Source: DATFES01 sp035457725
GTDB taxonomy: Bacteria; Pseudomonadota; Alphaproteobacteria; CACIAM-22H2
Assembly: GCA_035457725.1 (NCBI GenBank)
Contig: DATIBC010000031.1
Span: 1 to 17,882 of the forward strand
Length of the DNA stretch: 17,882 nt
Direction: 5' to 3'
This document shows, one piece after another, positions 1-7,476 of the stretch (the first letter of the stretch is position 1; each line of letters begins with the position of its first letter). A program made the position numbers and the translations under genes. The notes beneath the pieces are model-generated. The model had not been told where the DNA came from. It ran no database searches and saw nothing but the letters and a program-made list of their open reading frames with translations.

Positions 1-244
1 AGCGGCGCGACAGTCCTGCCAACGCTTGCGGCGCGGGCCCGCCAGTCGCGGCAAATCCGCGTTCGACGAGCTTCTGGGCGCCGTCGCCGATCAACTGGCG
101 GACCGCCGCCGCATGGAGCGATGGACGACCCTGTTCAGCCAACAGCGCGTTCAGCGCGGCGATGATGTCCGGTGCGGTGTCGACCAGCGTTCCATCGAGA
201 TCGAAAACCACGGCGCGCGGTGGCGTTAAGGCAATTTTAGACAT
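1..244 (-). CDS. gph: Phosphoglycolate phosphatase (HAD family), 5' part only
   Basis: This is the N-terminal 81 codons of a HAD-superfamily phosphatase that runs off the left edge. The start is the ATG at 244-242, with an AGGG a few bases ahead on the minus strand. The protein begins MSKIALTPPRAVVFDLDGTL, and residues 14-20 carry HAD motif I, FDLDGTL, whose first Asp is the phospho-accepting nucleophile and whose second Asp is the acid/base. The following VDTAPDI..ALN and the later RQLIGDGAQKLVERGF are typical of Gph, which removes phosphate from 2-phosphoglycolate formed during DNA repair or by Rubisco oxygenation. HAD motifs II-IV lie outside the window, so the substrate rests on N-terminal family resemblance; another Gph-like HAD phosphatase is possible. 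It is divergent from glmU across about 125 bases. Confidence 0.85.
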   Translation of the reverse strand, partial: MSKIALTPPRAVVFDLDGTLVDTAPDIIAALNALLAEQGRPSLHAAAVRQLIGDGAQKLVERGFAATGGPAPQALAGLSRR

Positions 245-369
245 GTAACCCTATGTAATAATTCGTGACTTGGATCAAGAATCCGGCGTATGGCAAGTTC
301 CGCCGCGAATTGAACCGCTTGGCGCCCACATCGCCCGTTACTCCGGACCGAACGATCGATCGCCCTGCT
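245..369. promoter_or_regulatory. Divergent gph/glmU intergenic region, probably holding both promoters
   Basis: These 125 bases separate two divergent starts. The part nearest gph (about 245-265) is clearly more AT-rich than the surrounding DNA, as expected for promoter DNA. A TAGACA at 238-243 is one mismatch from a -35 consensus for glmU, but its -10 partner (TAATTC at 259-264, 15-base spacer) is weak. On the minus strand a TTGATC lies about 30 bases ahead of the gph start, with no convincing -10. An open frame from a GTG at 265 runs through this region into glmU, but I judge it non-coding. Confidence 0.35.
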
Positions 370-1764
370 ATGCCTCGACACGAGTTTACCGTCATCGTCC
401 TCGCCGCGGGTCTCGGAACGCGGATGCGATCGCAGCGCCCGAAGGCGCTGCAGCCGGTCGCTGGCCGGCCGATGATCGGGCATGTCATGGCGGCACTCGC
501 ACGCTTGAATCCGCTGCGCGCCGTGTTGGTCGTCGGCCCGGGAATGGACGACGTTGCCGCCGCGGCGCGCGATGCTGCGCCGAATCTTGACATCGTCGCG
601 GCGGTGCAGCGTCAACGACGCGGAACCGGCCACGCGGCACGCCAAGCCTTGCCGGCGCTGAAGGGATTTGGCGGCGATGTTCTGGTGTGCGTCGGCGACG
701 TGCCGTTGGCGGCGACCGAGACGCTCGCCCGACCGCTCGACGCCAGGGTCGGCAAGGATGCGCCGGACATCGTCGTGCTCGGGATGCGGCCGAACGATCC
801 TCAACCCTATGGACGTTTGATCGTCGATCGCAAGGGACGCCTCAACGCCATCGTCGAAGCGAAAGACGCCAGCGCCGCCGAACGGAAAGTCGACCTTTGC
901 AATTCGGGAATGATCGCGCTCGACATCGGGGTCTTGTCGCGACTGTTGGCGAAGCTCAAGCCCGACAATACGCAGCGCGAACTCTACCTCACGGATGTCG
1001 TCGCCGCGGCGCGCGAAGAGGGGCTCACATGCGCGGCCGTCGAGGGGCCGGCCGAGGAGCTTATGGGCATCAATTCGCGCTCCGAGCTCGCCGTCGCCGA
1101 GGCGACGATGCAGCTTCGCTTGCGCGCTCAGGCGATGGCCGCAGGCGCAACGTTGCTCGACCCGACGACGGTGTGGTTCAGTCACGACACCAAGCTTGGG
1201 CGTGACGTGACGATCGGGCCGGCGGTGTATTTCGGCCCTGGTGTCGAGATCGGCGATGGCGCCGAAATCCTGCCATTCAGTCACATCGAACGCGCGCGGA
1301 TCGCGCCGGGGGCGCGCATCGGGCCCTTCGCCAGGCTGCGTCCGGGCGCCGACATCGGCGAGGGCGCTCATATCGGCAATTTCGTCGAGATCAAGAACGC
1401 GCGCATCGAGGCCGGAGCGAAAGCCAACCATCTGACTTACATCGGCGACGCACGGGTCGGCGCCAAAGCGAATGTCGGCGCGGGAACGATCACCTGCAAT
1501 TACGACGGATTCGTCAAGGCGACGACCGACATCGGCGCCGGCGCCTTCATCGGCTCGAATTCGGCGCTCGTGGCGCCGGTGAAAATCGGCGTCGGCGCCT
1601 TCGTCGCCGCCGGATCGGTGATCACCCGCGACGTGCCGGACGACGCCCTCGCGGTCGCGCGGGGCAGGCAGGAGCAGCGCGCGGGCTGGGCGCGGTCCTT
1701 CCGCGCGCGCCAAGCGAAGGCGAAGGCCAAGCCGGCGAAAGGCGGGTCGCGGAGGAAGCGGTAA
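370..1764 (+). CDS. glmU: Bifunctional GlmU: glucosamine-1-P N-acetyltransferase / GlcNAc-1-P uridylyltransferase
   Basis: GlmU catalyses the last two steps to UDP-GlcNAc, the precursor for peptidoglycan and lipid A: acetylation of GlcN-1-P by acetyl-CoA, then uridylyl transfer from UTP. The 464-residue protein has an N-terminal nucleotidyltransferase domain with LAAGLGTRM at residues 11-19 and Lys25, and NSGM and ELYLTDVV further on. From about residue 250 there is a left-handed beta-helix of hexapeptide repeats. ANHLTYIGDA contains His354, the likely acetyltransfer base by alignment with the E. coli enzyme, and TCNYDG (Asn377) is the usual acetyl-CoA-side motif. The start at 370 matches the family N-terminus (M-x-x-hydrophobic-LAAG); the frame stays open 35 codons upstream to a GTG. 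I see no clear Shine-Dalgarno. The protein ends in a Lys/Arg-rich tail of about 20 residues beyond the usual core. glmS follows after 22 bases, probably as one operon. Confidence 0.96.
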   Translation: MPRHEFTVIVLAAGLGTRMRSQRPKALQPVAGRPMIGHVMAALARLNPLRAVLVVGPGMDDVAAAARDAAPNLDIVAAVQRQRRGTGHAARQALPALKGFGGDVLVCVGDVPLAATETLARPLDARVGKDAPDIVVLGMRPNDPQPYGRLIVDRKGRLNAIVEAKDASAAERKVDLCNSGMIALDIGVLSRLLAKLKPDNTQRELYLTDVVAAAREEGLTCAAVEGPAEELMGINSRSELAVAEATMQLRLRAQAMAAGATLLDPTTVWFSHDTKLGRDVTIGPAVYFGPGVEIGDGAEILPFSHIERARIAPGARIGPFARLRPGADIGEGAHIGNFVEIKNARIEAGAKANHLTYIGDARVGAKANVGAGTITCNYDGFVKATTDIGAGAFIGSNSALVAPVKIGVGAFVAAGSVITRDVPDDALAVARGRQEQRAGWARSFRARQAKAKAKPAKGGSRRKR

Positions 1765-1786
1765 CCGGAGCGACGGAACACTCGGC

Positions 1787-3610
1787 ATGTGCGGAATCAT
1801 CGGCATCATCGGCACCAGGGACGCGACCCCACTGCTCATCGAAGGGCTGAAGCGGCTCGAATATCGCGGCTACGACTCGGCGGGAATCGCCGTCCAGGTC
1901 AATGGGCATGTCGAGCGGCGCCGCGCCGAAGGCAAGATCGCCCGCCTCGAGGAGAAGGTACGCGCGCAGCCAGTCGCCGGGACATTGGGCATCGGCCATA
2001 CGCGCTGGGCGACGCACGGCGTGCCCAACGAGCGCAACACTCATCCCCATGCGACCGACAAGGTGACGCTGGTCCACAACGGGATCATCGAAAACTATCG
2101 CGATCTGGCGTGCGAGCTGAAGGCGCTCGGCCATGAGTTCGCGAGCGACACCGACACCGAAATTGTCGCCCACCTCATCACCCGCTACATGAATGAAGGC
2201 ATGTCGCCGCAGGCGGCGACGGCGGCGACGCTGAAGCGGCTGCAGGGCGCGTTCGCGCTCGCCATCATATTCAACGGTCAATCCGACCTGATGATCGGCG
2301 CGCGGCGCGGCAGCCCGCTGGTGTTGGGCTGGGGCGACGGCGAAATGTATCTGGGTTCCGACGCGCTGGCCGTGGCGCCACTCACCGAGAAGATCACTTA
2401 TCTGAACGACGGCGACTGGGTGGAGCTGACGCGCAAGGGCGCGACGATCCACGATGCCAGCGGCGCCGTGGTCAAGCGCGAGATCAAGTCGAGCGCGCTG
2501 TCGGGCGCGATGGTGGGCAAGGGCAACCATCGCCATTTCATGCTTAAGGAGATTCTCGAGCAGCCGACGGTGATCGGCGACACGCTGAACACCATGTTCA
2601 ATCCGCGCACGCGCTCCATCCAGCTTCCCGAGTTTCCCTTCGATCTCGCCCAGGTGCCGAAGATCACCATGGTGGCATGCGGGACTTCATATCACGCGAC
2701 AATGGTCGCCAAATATTGGTTCGAGCAGATTGCTCGGTTATCGGTCGAGATCGACATCGCCTCGGAGTTCCGCTATCGCGACGCGCCGCTGCCGGAAGGG
2801 GGCCTCGCCGTTTTCGTCTCGCAATCGGGCGAGACGATCGACACGCTGGCGGCGCTGCGCTACGCGCGGGAGAAGAAGCAGCACATCGTCGCCGTCGTCA
2901 ACGTGCCGGAAAGCGCGATGCACCGCGAGGCCGACGCGACGTTGCTGACGCGCGCCGGCCCCGAGATCGGCGTGGCGTCGACCAAGGCGTTCACGTGCCA
3001 GTTGGTTACCTTGGCCTGCCTTGTCATCGCGACCGCGCGTGCGCGAGGCGCCATCGACGCCGCGCGTGAAGCCGAGCTGTCGGCGGCGATCGCCGAGATT
3101 CCTTCGCGCGCCGCCGAGGTGCTGCATCACGACGAGGCGATCCAGGATGTCGCCAAGCGGCTCGCCGAGGCGAGGGACGTCCTGTTCATGGGACGCGGAA
3201 CCGGCGTCGCCATCGCCCTCGAGGCGGCGCTCAAGCTGAAGGAGATCTCATACATCCATGCCGAGGGTTTTCCGGCGGGCGAACTCAAGCACGGGACGAT
3301 CGCGCTGGTCGACGAGGCGGTCCCGGTCATCGTTATCGCGCCGTCCGACCACCTGTTCGACAAGACGGCATCGGGGATACAGCAAGTAATTGCGCGCGGC
3401 GCCAAGGTGGTCGTGCTGTCGGACGCCGCCGGCCTCGCCAAGCTTGCCGGCGAGGCGCGCGCGACGATCGAGCTGCCGTCGTGCCATCCTTTCGTTGCGC
3501 CGATTCTCTACGCGATTCCAGCCCAGCTCCTCGCTTACCATGCCGCCGTCCTGCGCGGCACCGACGTCGACCAGCCGCGCAATCTCGCCAAGAGCGTGAC
3601 GGTGGAATAG
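1787..3610 (+). CDS. glmS: Glutamine-fructose-6-phosphate aminotransferase (isomerizing)
   Basis: GlmS makes glucosamine-6-P from fructose-6-P and glutamine, the committed step of amino-sugar synthesis. The protein is 607 residues, the standard length. It starts MCGIIGIIG, and Cys2 becomes the N-terminal nucleophile of the class II glutaminase domain (about 1-220) once Met is removed. RGYDSAG and HTRWATHG are the Gln-binding motifs. Two SIS sugar-isomerase domains follow: the first has CGTSYHA (Cys298), SQSGET from Ser345 and STKAF, and the second has HAEGFPAGELKHG around Glu499-His502. The C-terminus, DQPRNLAKSVTVE, is the conserved GlmS tail. A GGAA at 1775-1778 sits eight bases before the ATG. 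It lies directly downstream of glmU. I see no glmS ribozyme-like leader, which would not be expected in this group. Confidence 0.97.
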   Translation: MCGIIGIIGTRDATPLLIEGLKRLEYRGYDSAGIAVQVNGHVERRRAEGKIARLEEKVRAQPVAGTLGIGHTRWATHGVPNERNTHPHATDKVTLVHNGIIENYRDLACELKALGHEFASDTDTEIVAHLITRYMNEGMSPQAATAATLKRLQGAFALAIIFNGQSDLMIGARRGSPLVLGWGDGEMYLGSDALAVAPLTEKITYLNDGDWVELTRKGATIHDASGAVVKREIKSSALSGAMVGKGNHRHFMLKEILEQPTVIGDTLNTMFNPRTRSIQLPEFPFDLAQVPKITMVACGTSYHATMVAKYWFEQIARLSVEIDIASEFRYRDAPLPEGGLAVFVSQSGETIDTLAALRYAREKKQHIVAVVNVPESAMHREADATLLTRAGPEIGVASTKAFTCQLVTLACLVIATARARGAIDAAREAELSAAIAEIPSRAAEVLHHDEAIQDVAKRLAEARDVLFMGRGTGVAIALEAALKLKEISYIHAEGFPAGELKHGTIALVDEAVPVIVIAPSDHLFDKTASGIQQVIARGAKVVVLSDAAGLAKLAGEARATIELPSCHPFVAPILYAIPAQLLAYHAAVLRGTDVDQPRNLAKSVTVE

Positions 3611-3617
3611 TCCGAAT

Positions 3618-3633
3618 CGGCGTGAAAACGCCG
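3618..3633 (+). terminator. Short hairpin after glmS (weak terminator candidate)
   Basis: CGGCGT and ACGCCG form a perfect 6-bp stem closed by a GAAA (GNRA) tetraloop, starting eight bases after the glmS stop. No T-run follows, so this is not a classic intrinsic terminator. It may instead protect the mRNA 3' end or aid factor-dependent termination. Confidence 0.3.
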
Positions 3634-3692
3634 TACGCCCGGGCCGGCCCGCAGCACCGCGCATGGGCTGGATCGCCGCGGCGACGGGCGGC

Positions 3693-3698
3693 TATACT
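3693..3698 (+). promoter_or_regulatory. Candidate -10 hexamer upstream of gabD
   Basis: TATACT, one mismatch from TATAAT, stands out in a very GC-rich gap 45 bases ahead of the gabD start. I find no good -35 element at the proper distance, so this is tentative. It would give gabD a promoter separate from glmUS. Confidence 0.3.
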
Positions 3699-3742
3699 CT
3701 CCGGCAACTCCAGAACGTCCGAATTTCCGTGGAGGTATGGCC

Positions 3743-5230
3743 ATGTCGACTGCGGCCCTTCGCAAGGCGCCTACCGGCGTGCCGCTCAAGGATAAGAGGC
3801 TGTTCCGCGAGCAGGCATATATCGACGGGGAATGGATCGACGCCGATCGCAAGGCGGTGATCGAGGTCGTCGATCCGGCGACGCGCGAAATCATCGGCGT
3901 GGTGCCCAAGGTGGAGGCCGCCGAGACGCGTCGCGCCGTCGACGCCGCCGCCAGGGCCTATCCGGCGTGGCGCGCCAAGACGGCGAAGGAACGGGCGGTC
4001 GTTCTGCGCCGCTGGGCGGACCTGATGATGGCCAATCAGGACGATCTTGGTCTGTTGATGACGACCGAGCAGGGCAAGCCGCTCGCCGAGGCGAAAGGTG
4101 AGGTCGCCTACGCCGCGTCGTTTCTCGAGTGGTTCGGCGAGGAGGCGAAGCGCGCCTATGGCGACACCATCCCGCAACACCAGGCGGACAAGCGCATCGT
4201 CGTGGTCAAGGAGCCGGTGGGCGTCGTCGCGTGCATCACGCCGTGGAACTTCCCGGCGGCGATGATCACCCGCAAGGCGGGACCCGCGATCGCCGCCGGC
4301 TGCACGGTGGTCGCCAAACCGGCGAGCCAGACGCCTTACTCGGCGCTGGCGCTGGCCGAGCTCGGCGCGCGCGCCGGCCTGCCAAAGGGCGTGTTCAACG
4401 TCGTCACTGGCGGCGCGAAGGACGTTGGCGGCGAGCTCACCTCGAACCCGACGGTGCGGAAATTGTCGTTCACCGGCTCGACCGAAATCGGCCGCGTGCT
4501 GATGGCGCAGTGCGCGCCGACGATCAAGAAGATATCGCTGGAGCTTGGCGGCAACGCGCCATTCATCGTGTTCGACGATGCCGATCTCGACGCCGCCGTC
4601 GATGGCGCAATCCTGTCGAAGTATCGCAACACAGGGCAAACCTGCGTCTGCGCCAACCGGTTCCTGGTGCAGGGCAAAGTCTACGACGCGTTCGCCGGCA
4701 AACTTGCCGAGGCGGTCGGGAAGCTCAAAGTGGCGCCGGGCACCGAACCGGGCGCGACGCAAGGACCGCTGATCGACGACAACGCCGTGGCCAAGGTCGA
4801 GGAGCACGTCAAGGACGCGCTCGCCAAGGGCGCTAAGATCGTGACCGGCGGCAAGCGCCATGCGTTGGGCGGCACGTTCTACGAGCCGACGGTCATCGCT
4901 AACGTTGACACCCAAATGCTGGTCGCCCGCGAGGAAACCTTCGGACCGGTGGCGCCGTTGTTCCGCTTCGAGCGCGAGGAGGACGCGATTCGCCTCGCCA
5001 ACGACACCGAATTCGGGCTCGCCGCATATTTCTACGGCCGCGACATCGGCCGGGTATGGCGAGTGGCCGAAGCGCTGGAGTACGGCATCATCGGCATCAA
5101 CACCGGCCTAATATCGACCGAGGTCGCTCCCTTCGGCGGCATGAAGCAGTCCGGTCTAGGCCGCGAGGGCTCGCATTACGGGCTCGACGAGTTCCTCGAA
5201 GTCAAATATCTCTGCATGGGCGGAATTTAG
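3743..5230 (+). CDS. gabD: NAD(P)-dependent succinate-semialdehyde dehydrogenase
   Basis: This aldehyde dehydrogenase oxidises succinate semialdehyde to succinate, the last step of GABA breakdown. It is 495 residues. The Rossmann cofactor region contains ITPWNFP and the FTGST loop. The general base is Glu267 in LELGGNAP, and the catalytic Cys is Cys301 in GQTCVCANR, 34 residues later as usual. The C-V-C pair (Cys301/Cys303) is the dicysteine that acts as a redox switch in human SSADH. YGIIGIN, APFGGMKQSGLGREG and the KYLCMG ending fit the GabD branch well. Two ATGs are in frame. I chose 3743 because GGAGG at 3731-3735 then lies seven bases away, while the ATG at 3737 is only one base from it. 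No GABA transaminase (gabT) is adjacent. A glutarate or other semialdehyde substrate is possible. Confidence 0.9.
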   Translation: MSTAALRKAPTGVPLKDKRLFREQAYIDGEWIDADRKAVIEVVDPATREIIGVVPKVEAAETRRAVDAAARAYPAWRAKTAKERAVVLRRWADLMMANQDDLGLLMTTEQGKPLAEAKGEVAYAASFLEWFGEEAKRAYGDTIPQHQADKRIVVVKEPVGVVACITPWNFPAAMITRKAGPAIAAGCTVVAKPASQTPYSALALAELGARAGLPKGVFNVVTGGAKDVGGELTSNPTVRKLSFTGSTEIGRVLMAQCAPTIKKISLELGGNAPFIVFDDADLDAAVDGAILSKYRNTGQTCVCANRFLVQGKVYDAFAGKLAEAVGKLKVAPGTEPGATQGPLIDDNAVAKVEEHVKDALAKGAKIVTGGKRHALGGTFYEPTVIANVDTQMLVAREETFGPVAPLFRFEREEDAIRLANDTEFGLAAYFYGRDIGRVWRVAEALEYGIIGINTGLISTEVAPFGGMKQSGLGREGSHYGLDEFLEVKYLCMGGI

Positions 5231-5263
5231 GGCCGTCGGCTGGGGTTTCTCCATGTTAAGCGG

Positions 5264-5299
5264 CCGCGCGCCGCCGGGATGCGCCCGGCGACGGCGCGG
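5264..5299 (+). terminator. Strong GC hairpin between gabD and the hydrolase gene
   Basis: An inner 7-bp stem CGCCGGG/CCCGGCG (5272-5278 with 5284-5290) closes a five-base loop. It is extended across a 2x3 internal loop by CCGCGC/GCGCGG (5264-5269 with 5294-5299). The hairpin begins 34 bases after the gabD stop and ends 12 bases before the ribosome binding site of the next gene. No T-run follows, so it may be a leader structure or a factor-dependent terminator. Confidence 0.4.
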
Positions 5300-5324
5300 G
5301 TCTGCGTCCTTGAGGGAGGGCAAA

Positions 5325-6188
5325 TTGGACCAGAGAATCATCGACCTTTATGACGAGTACACGCACAAGCCGCTGCAGCGTCGGGTATTCCTCGAGCGGC
5401 TTGCCGGACTCGTCGGCGGAACGGCCGCCGCTTCGGCGTTGTTGCCGTTGCTGGAAAATCAGTACGCCCAAGCGGCGATCGTCGATCCCAAGGACGCCCG
5501 GCTCGAAACGCAGGTGATCAATTACAAGGGCGCCACTGGCGATGTCCGCGCCTATCTGGTCAAGGCCAAGGAAGGCCCGGCGCGCCGGCCCGGCGTGGTT
5601 ACAATTCACGAGAATCGCGGACTGACTCCATATAACGAGGACGTGACGCGGCGGATCGCGCTCGAAGGGTTCGTGGCGCTCGGCGTCGATCTCCTCTCAC
5701 CGCTCGGCGGCACGCCCGAGAACGAGGATCAGGCCCGCGAGATGACGGGCAAGCTCGATCGAGCGCAAACGGTGCGGAATCTCGTCGCCGCGGTCGGCTA
5801 TCTCAAGGGTCGTCCGGACGCGACCGGCCAAGTCGGTGCGGTGGGCTTTTGTTGGGGGGGCGAGATGGCCAATTTGCTTGCCATCGATTCGCCCGACGTG
5901 GCTGCGGTCGTGCCGTTCTATGGGCCGATTCCCAATGCCGCCGACGTGCCGAAAATAAAGGCCAAGTTGCTCTTGCATTACGCCGGCCTCGATCAGGGGA
6001 CCAATGCCCGTATTCCCGAGTACGAAGCTGCGCTGAAAGCTGCGGGCGTCTCGTACACCATCCATATGTACGACGGGGTTCAGCACGCATTTCACAATGA
6101 CACCGGCGCGGCACGCTACAACAAGGAAGCGGCCGAACTCGCCTGGAAGCGTACGATCGATTTCTTGAAGGCGGCGCTCGCCGGATGA
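5325..6188 (+). CDS. Dienelactone-hydrolase-family protein with Tat-like N-terminus
   Basis: This is an alpha/beta hydrolase of the dienelactone hydrolase family (PF01738), 287 residues. The core (from about residue 55) has the likely triad Cys176 in GFCWGG, Asp223 in AGLDQG and His254 in GVQHAFH. The nucleophile is Cys, as in true dienelactone hydrolases. I place the start at TTG 5325: GAGGGAGGG at 5312-5320 is right in front, and the N-terminus then reads MDQRIIDLYDEYTH, which I recall as the usual beginning of this subfamily. The in-frame ATG at 5253 would add a low-complexity Arg/Pro stretch lying over a hairpin. Residues 19-48 contain Arg-Arg-Val-Phe-Leu followed by a hydrophobic run, suggesting Tat export or membrane anchoring, although the Arg pair sits deeper than in a typical signal. 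The natural ester or lactone is unknown. A small GlcG/HbpS protein gene follows 59 bases downstream. Confidence 0.85.
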   Translation: MDQRIIDLYDEYTHKPLQRRVFLERLAGLVGGTAAASALLPLLENQYAQAAIVDPKDARLETQVINYKGATGDVRAYLVKAKEGPARRPGVVTIHENRGLTPYNEDVTRRIALEGFVALGVDLLSPLGGTPENEDQAREMTGKLDRAQTVRNLVAAVGYLKGRPDATGQVGAVGFCWGGEMANLLAIDSPDVAAVVPFYGPIPNAADVPKIKAKLLLHYAGLDQGTNARIPEYEAALKAAGVSYTIHMYDGVQHAFHNDTGAARYNKEAAELAWKRTIDFLKAALAG

Positions 6189-6247
6189 GCAAAGCGTAGC
6201 ACACGCGGGGGAAACGCCTGGATAACGTCAAAGGGAGGGTAGTCGAG

Positions 6248-6730
6248 ATGAAACTGCAAGCGTCGGTTCTTGCCGCAACGGTTGCAATCGCTGCGGCGAC
6301 GCTGGTCAGCGCAGCCGCGGCGCAAGGGGTGAGCGAGCGCAAATTCCTCACGCTCGATGGCGCAAAGCAGATCGCCTCGGCGGCGAATGCCGAAGCGGTC
6401 AAGAACAAATGGAACGTCGTCATCGCCATCGTCGACGAGGGCGGCCAGCTTGTATACCTCGAAAAAATCGACAACACGCAGTCGGCGAGCGTCGACATCG
6501 CCATCGGCAAGGCGCGCACCGCGGCGCAGTTCCGCCGCCCGACCAAGGCCATGGAAGACGCCGTAGCCGGCGGGCGCAATGTCGTCATGACGTTCCCCGG
6601 CATCGTTCCGGTGCAAGGCGGCTTGCCGCTCAAGGCCGGCGACACGTTCATCGGCGCAATCGGCGTATCCGGGGTCGCCTCGGCGCAGGACGAACAGGTC
6701 GCCAAGGCGGGAGTCGACGCGCTCAAGTGA
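6248..6730 (+). CDS. Secreted GlcG/HbpS-family protein (PF03928)
   Basis: This 160-residue protein starts with a clear Sec signal peptide: Lys2, a hydrophobic Ala/Val-rich core, and an A-x-A site ending near Ala25, with Gln26 the likely mature start. The rest is a single GlcG/HbpS domain. Its recognisable stretches are LTLDGAKQIASAANAEA, VVIAIVDEGGQLVYLEKID, SVDIAIGKARTAAQFRRPT, PGGLPL-like VQGGLPLK, and IGAIGVSGVASAQDEQVAKAG. Members include Streptomyces HbpS, an extracellular haem-binding sensor partner, and GlcG of the glycolate operon, so binding of haem or a small molecule in the periplasm is possible but not shown. GGGAGGG at 6233-6239 lies eight bases before the ATG. It probably shares a transcript with the upstream hydrolase, and both products appear to act outside the cytoplasm. 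Confidence 0.88.
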   Translation: MKLQASVLAATVAIAAATLVSAAAAQGVSERKFLTLDGAKQIASAANAEAVKNKWNVVIAIVDEGGQLVYLEKIDNTQSASVDIAIGKARTAAQFRRPTKAMEDAVAGGRNVVMTFPGIVPVQGGLPLKAGDTFIGAIGVSGVASAQDEQVAKAGVDALK

Positions 6731-6764
6731 TCGCGCTACGCGGCATCGGCGGGGCGGGGCGCAG

Positions 6765-7451
6765 ATGTCCTTCGGCCTGACCCCGCTCGACGCCGCGGCG
6801 CTCGTCTGGTTCCTGTTCTGCTGGGTCGGCTACACCGTCTGGGCCGACTATATCCGCCAGGAGAAAAGCCTAGTCGGCGCCACATCGCTCTATCGGCGCG
6901 CCTGGATGGCGCAGATGCTGGTGCGCGAGAACCGCATCGTCGACACAACGCTGGTCGGCACGTTGTCGCGCAGCTCGTCGTTCTTCGCCCAGACGTCGAT
7001 TTTCATCCTCGCCGGCCTGATCGCGGTAGTCGGCGCGCAGGACGTCGCGCGCGTCGTCGTCGCCGATCTGCCGTTCGCCCAAGGTACGCCAGCCGAGCTG
7101 TGGGAGATCAAGCTCGGCCTCGAGATCGTGATCTTCGTCTACTCGTTCTTCAAGTTCACCTGGTCGCTGCGCCAGTTCAATTACATGGCGACGCTGATCG
7201 GTGCGACGCCGGTACTGGCGAAGGGCGCCGCGCCCGACGAGAAATGCGAAAAGATCGCCCGCGGCGCGGCGCGCATGGGGGATCTCGCGGTCAACAACTT
7301 CAATCTCGGCATCCGCGCCTACTACTTCGGGCTTGCGGCGCTGGCGTGGTTCGTCCAGCCTTGGATGTTCATCGTCGCGTCGGCGTGGGTGGTGCTGGTC
7401 CTGTGGCGGCGCGAATTCAAGTCGCGGACGCTGGCGGCGCTGGACCAGTAG
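6765..7451 (+). CDS. DUF599 family membrane protein
   Basis: This 228-residue integral membrane protein matches my memory of the DUF599 family, whose function is unknown. Hydrophobic segments lie at about residues 8-27, 72-92, 115-133 and 184-213; the last is long enough for two passes. Family-like features include WADYIRQ after the first segment, the MLVRENRIVDTTLVGTL stretch in the first loop, FFKFTWSLRQFNY after the third segment, and the conserved NNFNLGIRAYYFGLA before the last. The loop residues rich in Arg, Asn and Tyr are more conserved than expected for a simple anchor. The start at 6765 lies 34 bases after the GlcG/HbpS gene and has only a G-rich stretch ahead of it. gor begins 25 bases after its stop, so the two are probably co-transcribed. 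Confidence 0.85.
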   Translation: MSFGLTPLDAAALVWFLFCWVGYTVWADYIRQEKSLVGATSLYRRAWMAQMLVRENRIVDTTLVGTLSRSSSFFAQTSIFILAGLIAVVGAQDVARVVVADLPFAQGTPAELWEIKLGLEIVIFVYSFFKFTWSLRQFNYMATLIGATPVLAKGAAPDEKCEKIARGAARMGDLAVNNFNLGIRAYYFGLAALAWFVQPWMFIVASAWVVLVLWRREFKSRTLAALDQ

Positions 7452-7476
7452 CCGGCCGGCCCGTGGAGAGGGCTTC

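Noticed and set aside
265..369. GTG-started 35-codon extension of glmU
   Set aside because: The family N-terminus begins a few residues before LAAG, and the extension would occupy the divergent promoter region.
1765..1786. glmS ribozyme in the glmU-glmS gap
   Set aside because: The gap is only 22 bases, far too short for the ribozyme, which is known mainly from Gram-positive bacteria.
226..1839. Long minus-strand open frame (537 codons) opposite glmU
   Set aside because: It is Arg/Asp/His-rich, has no family motifs, and lies fully opposite a clearly recognised gene; high GC content produces such shadows.
3692..4915. Minus-strand open frame (407 codons) opposite gabD
   Set aside because: Composition is typical of an antisense shadow and gabD on the plus strand is unambiguous.
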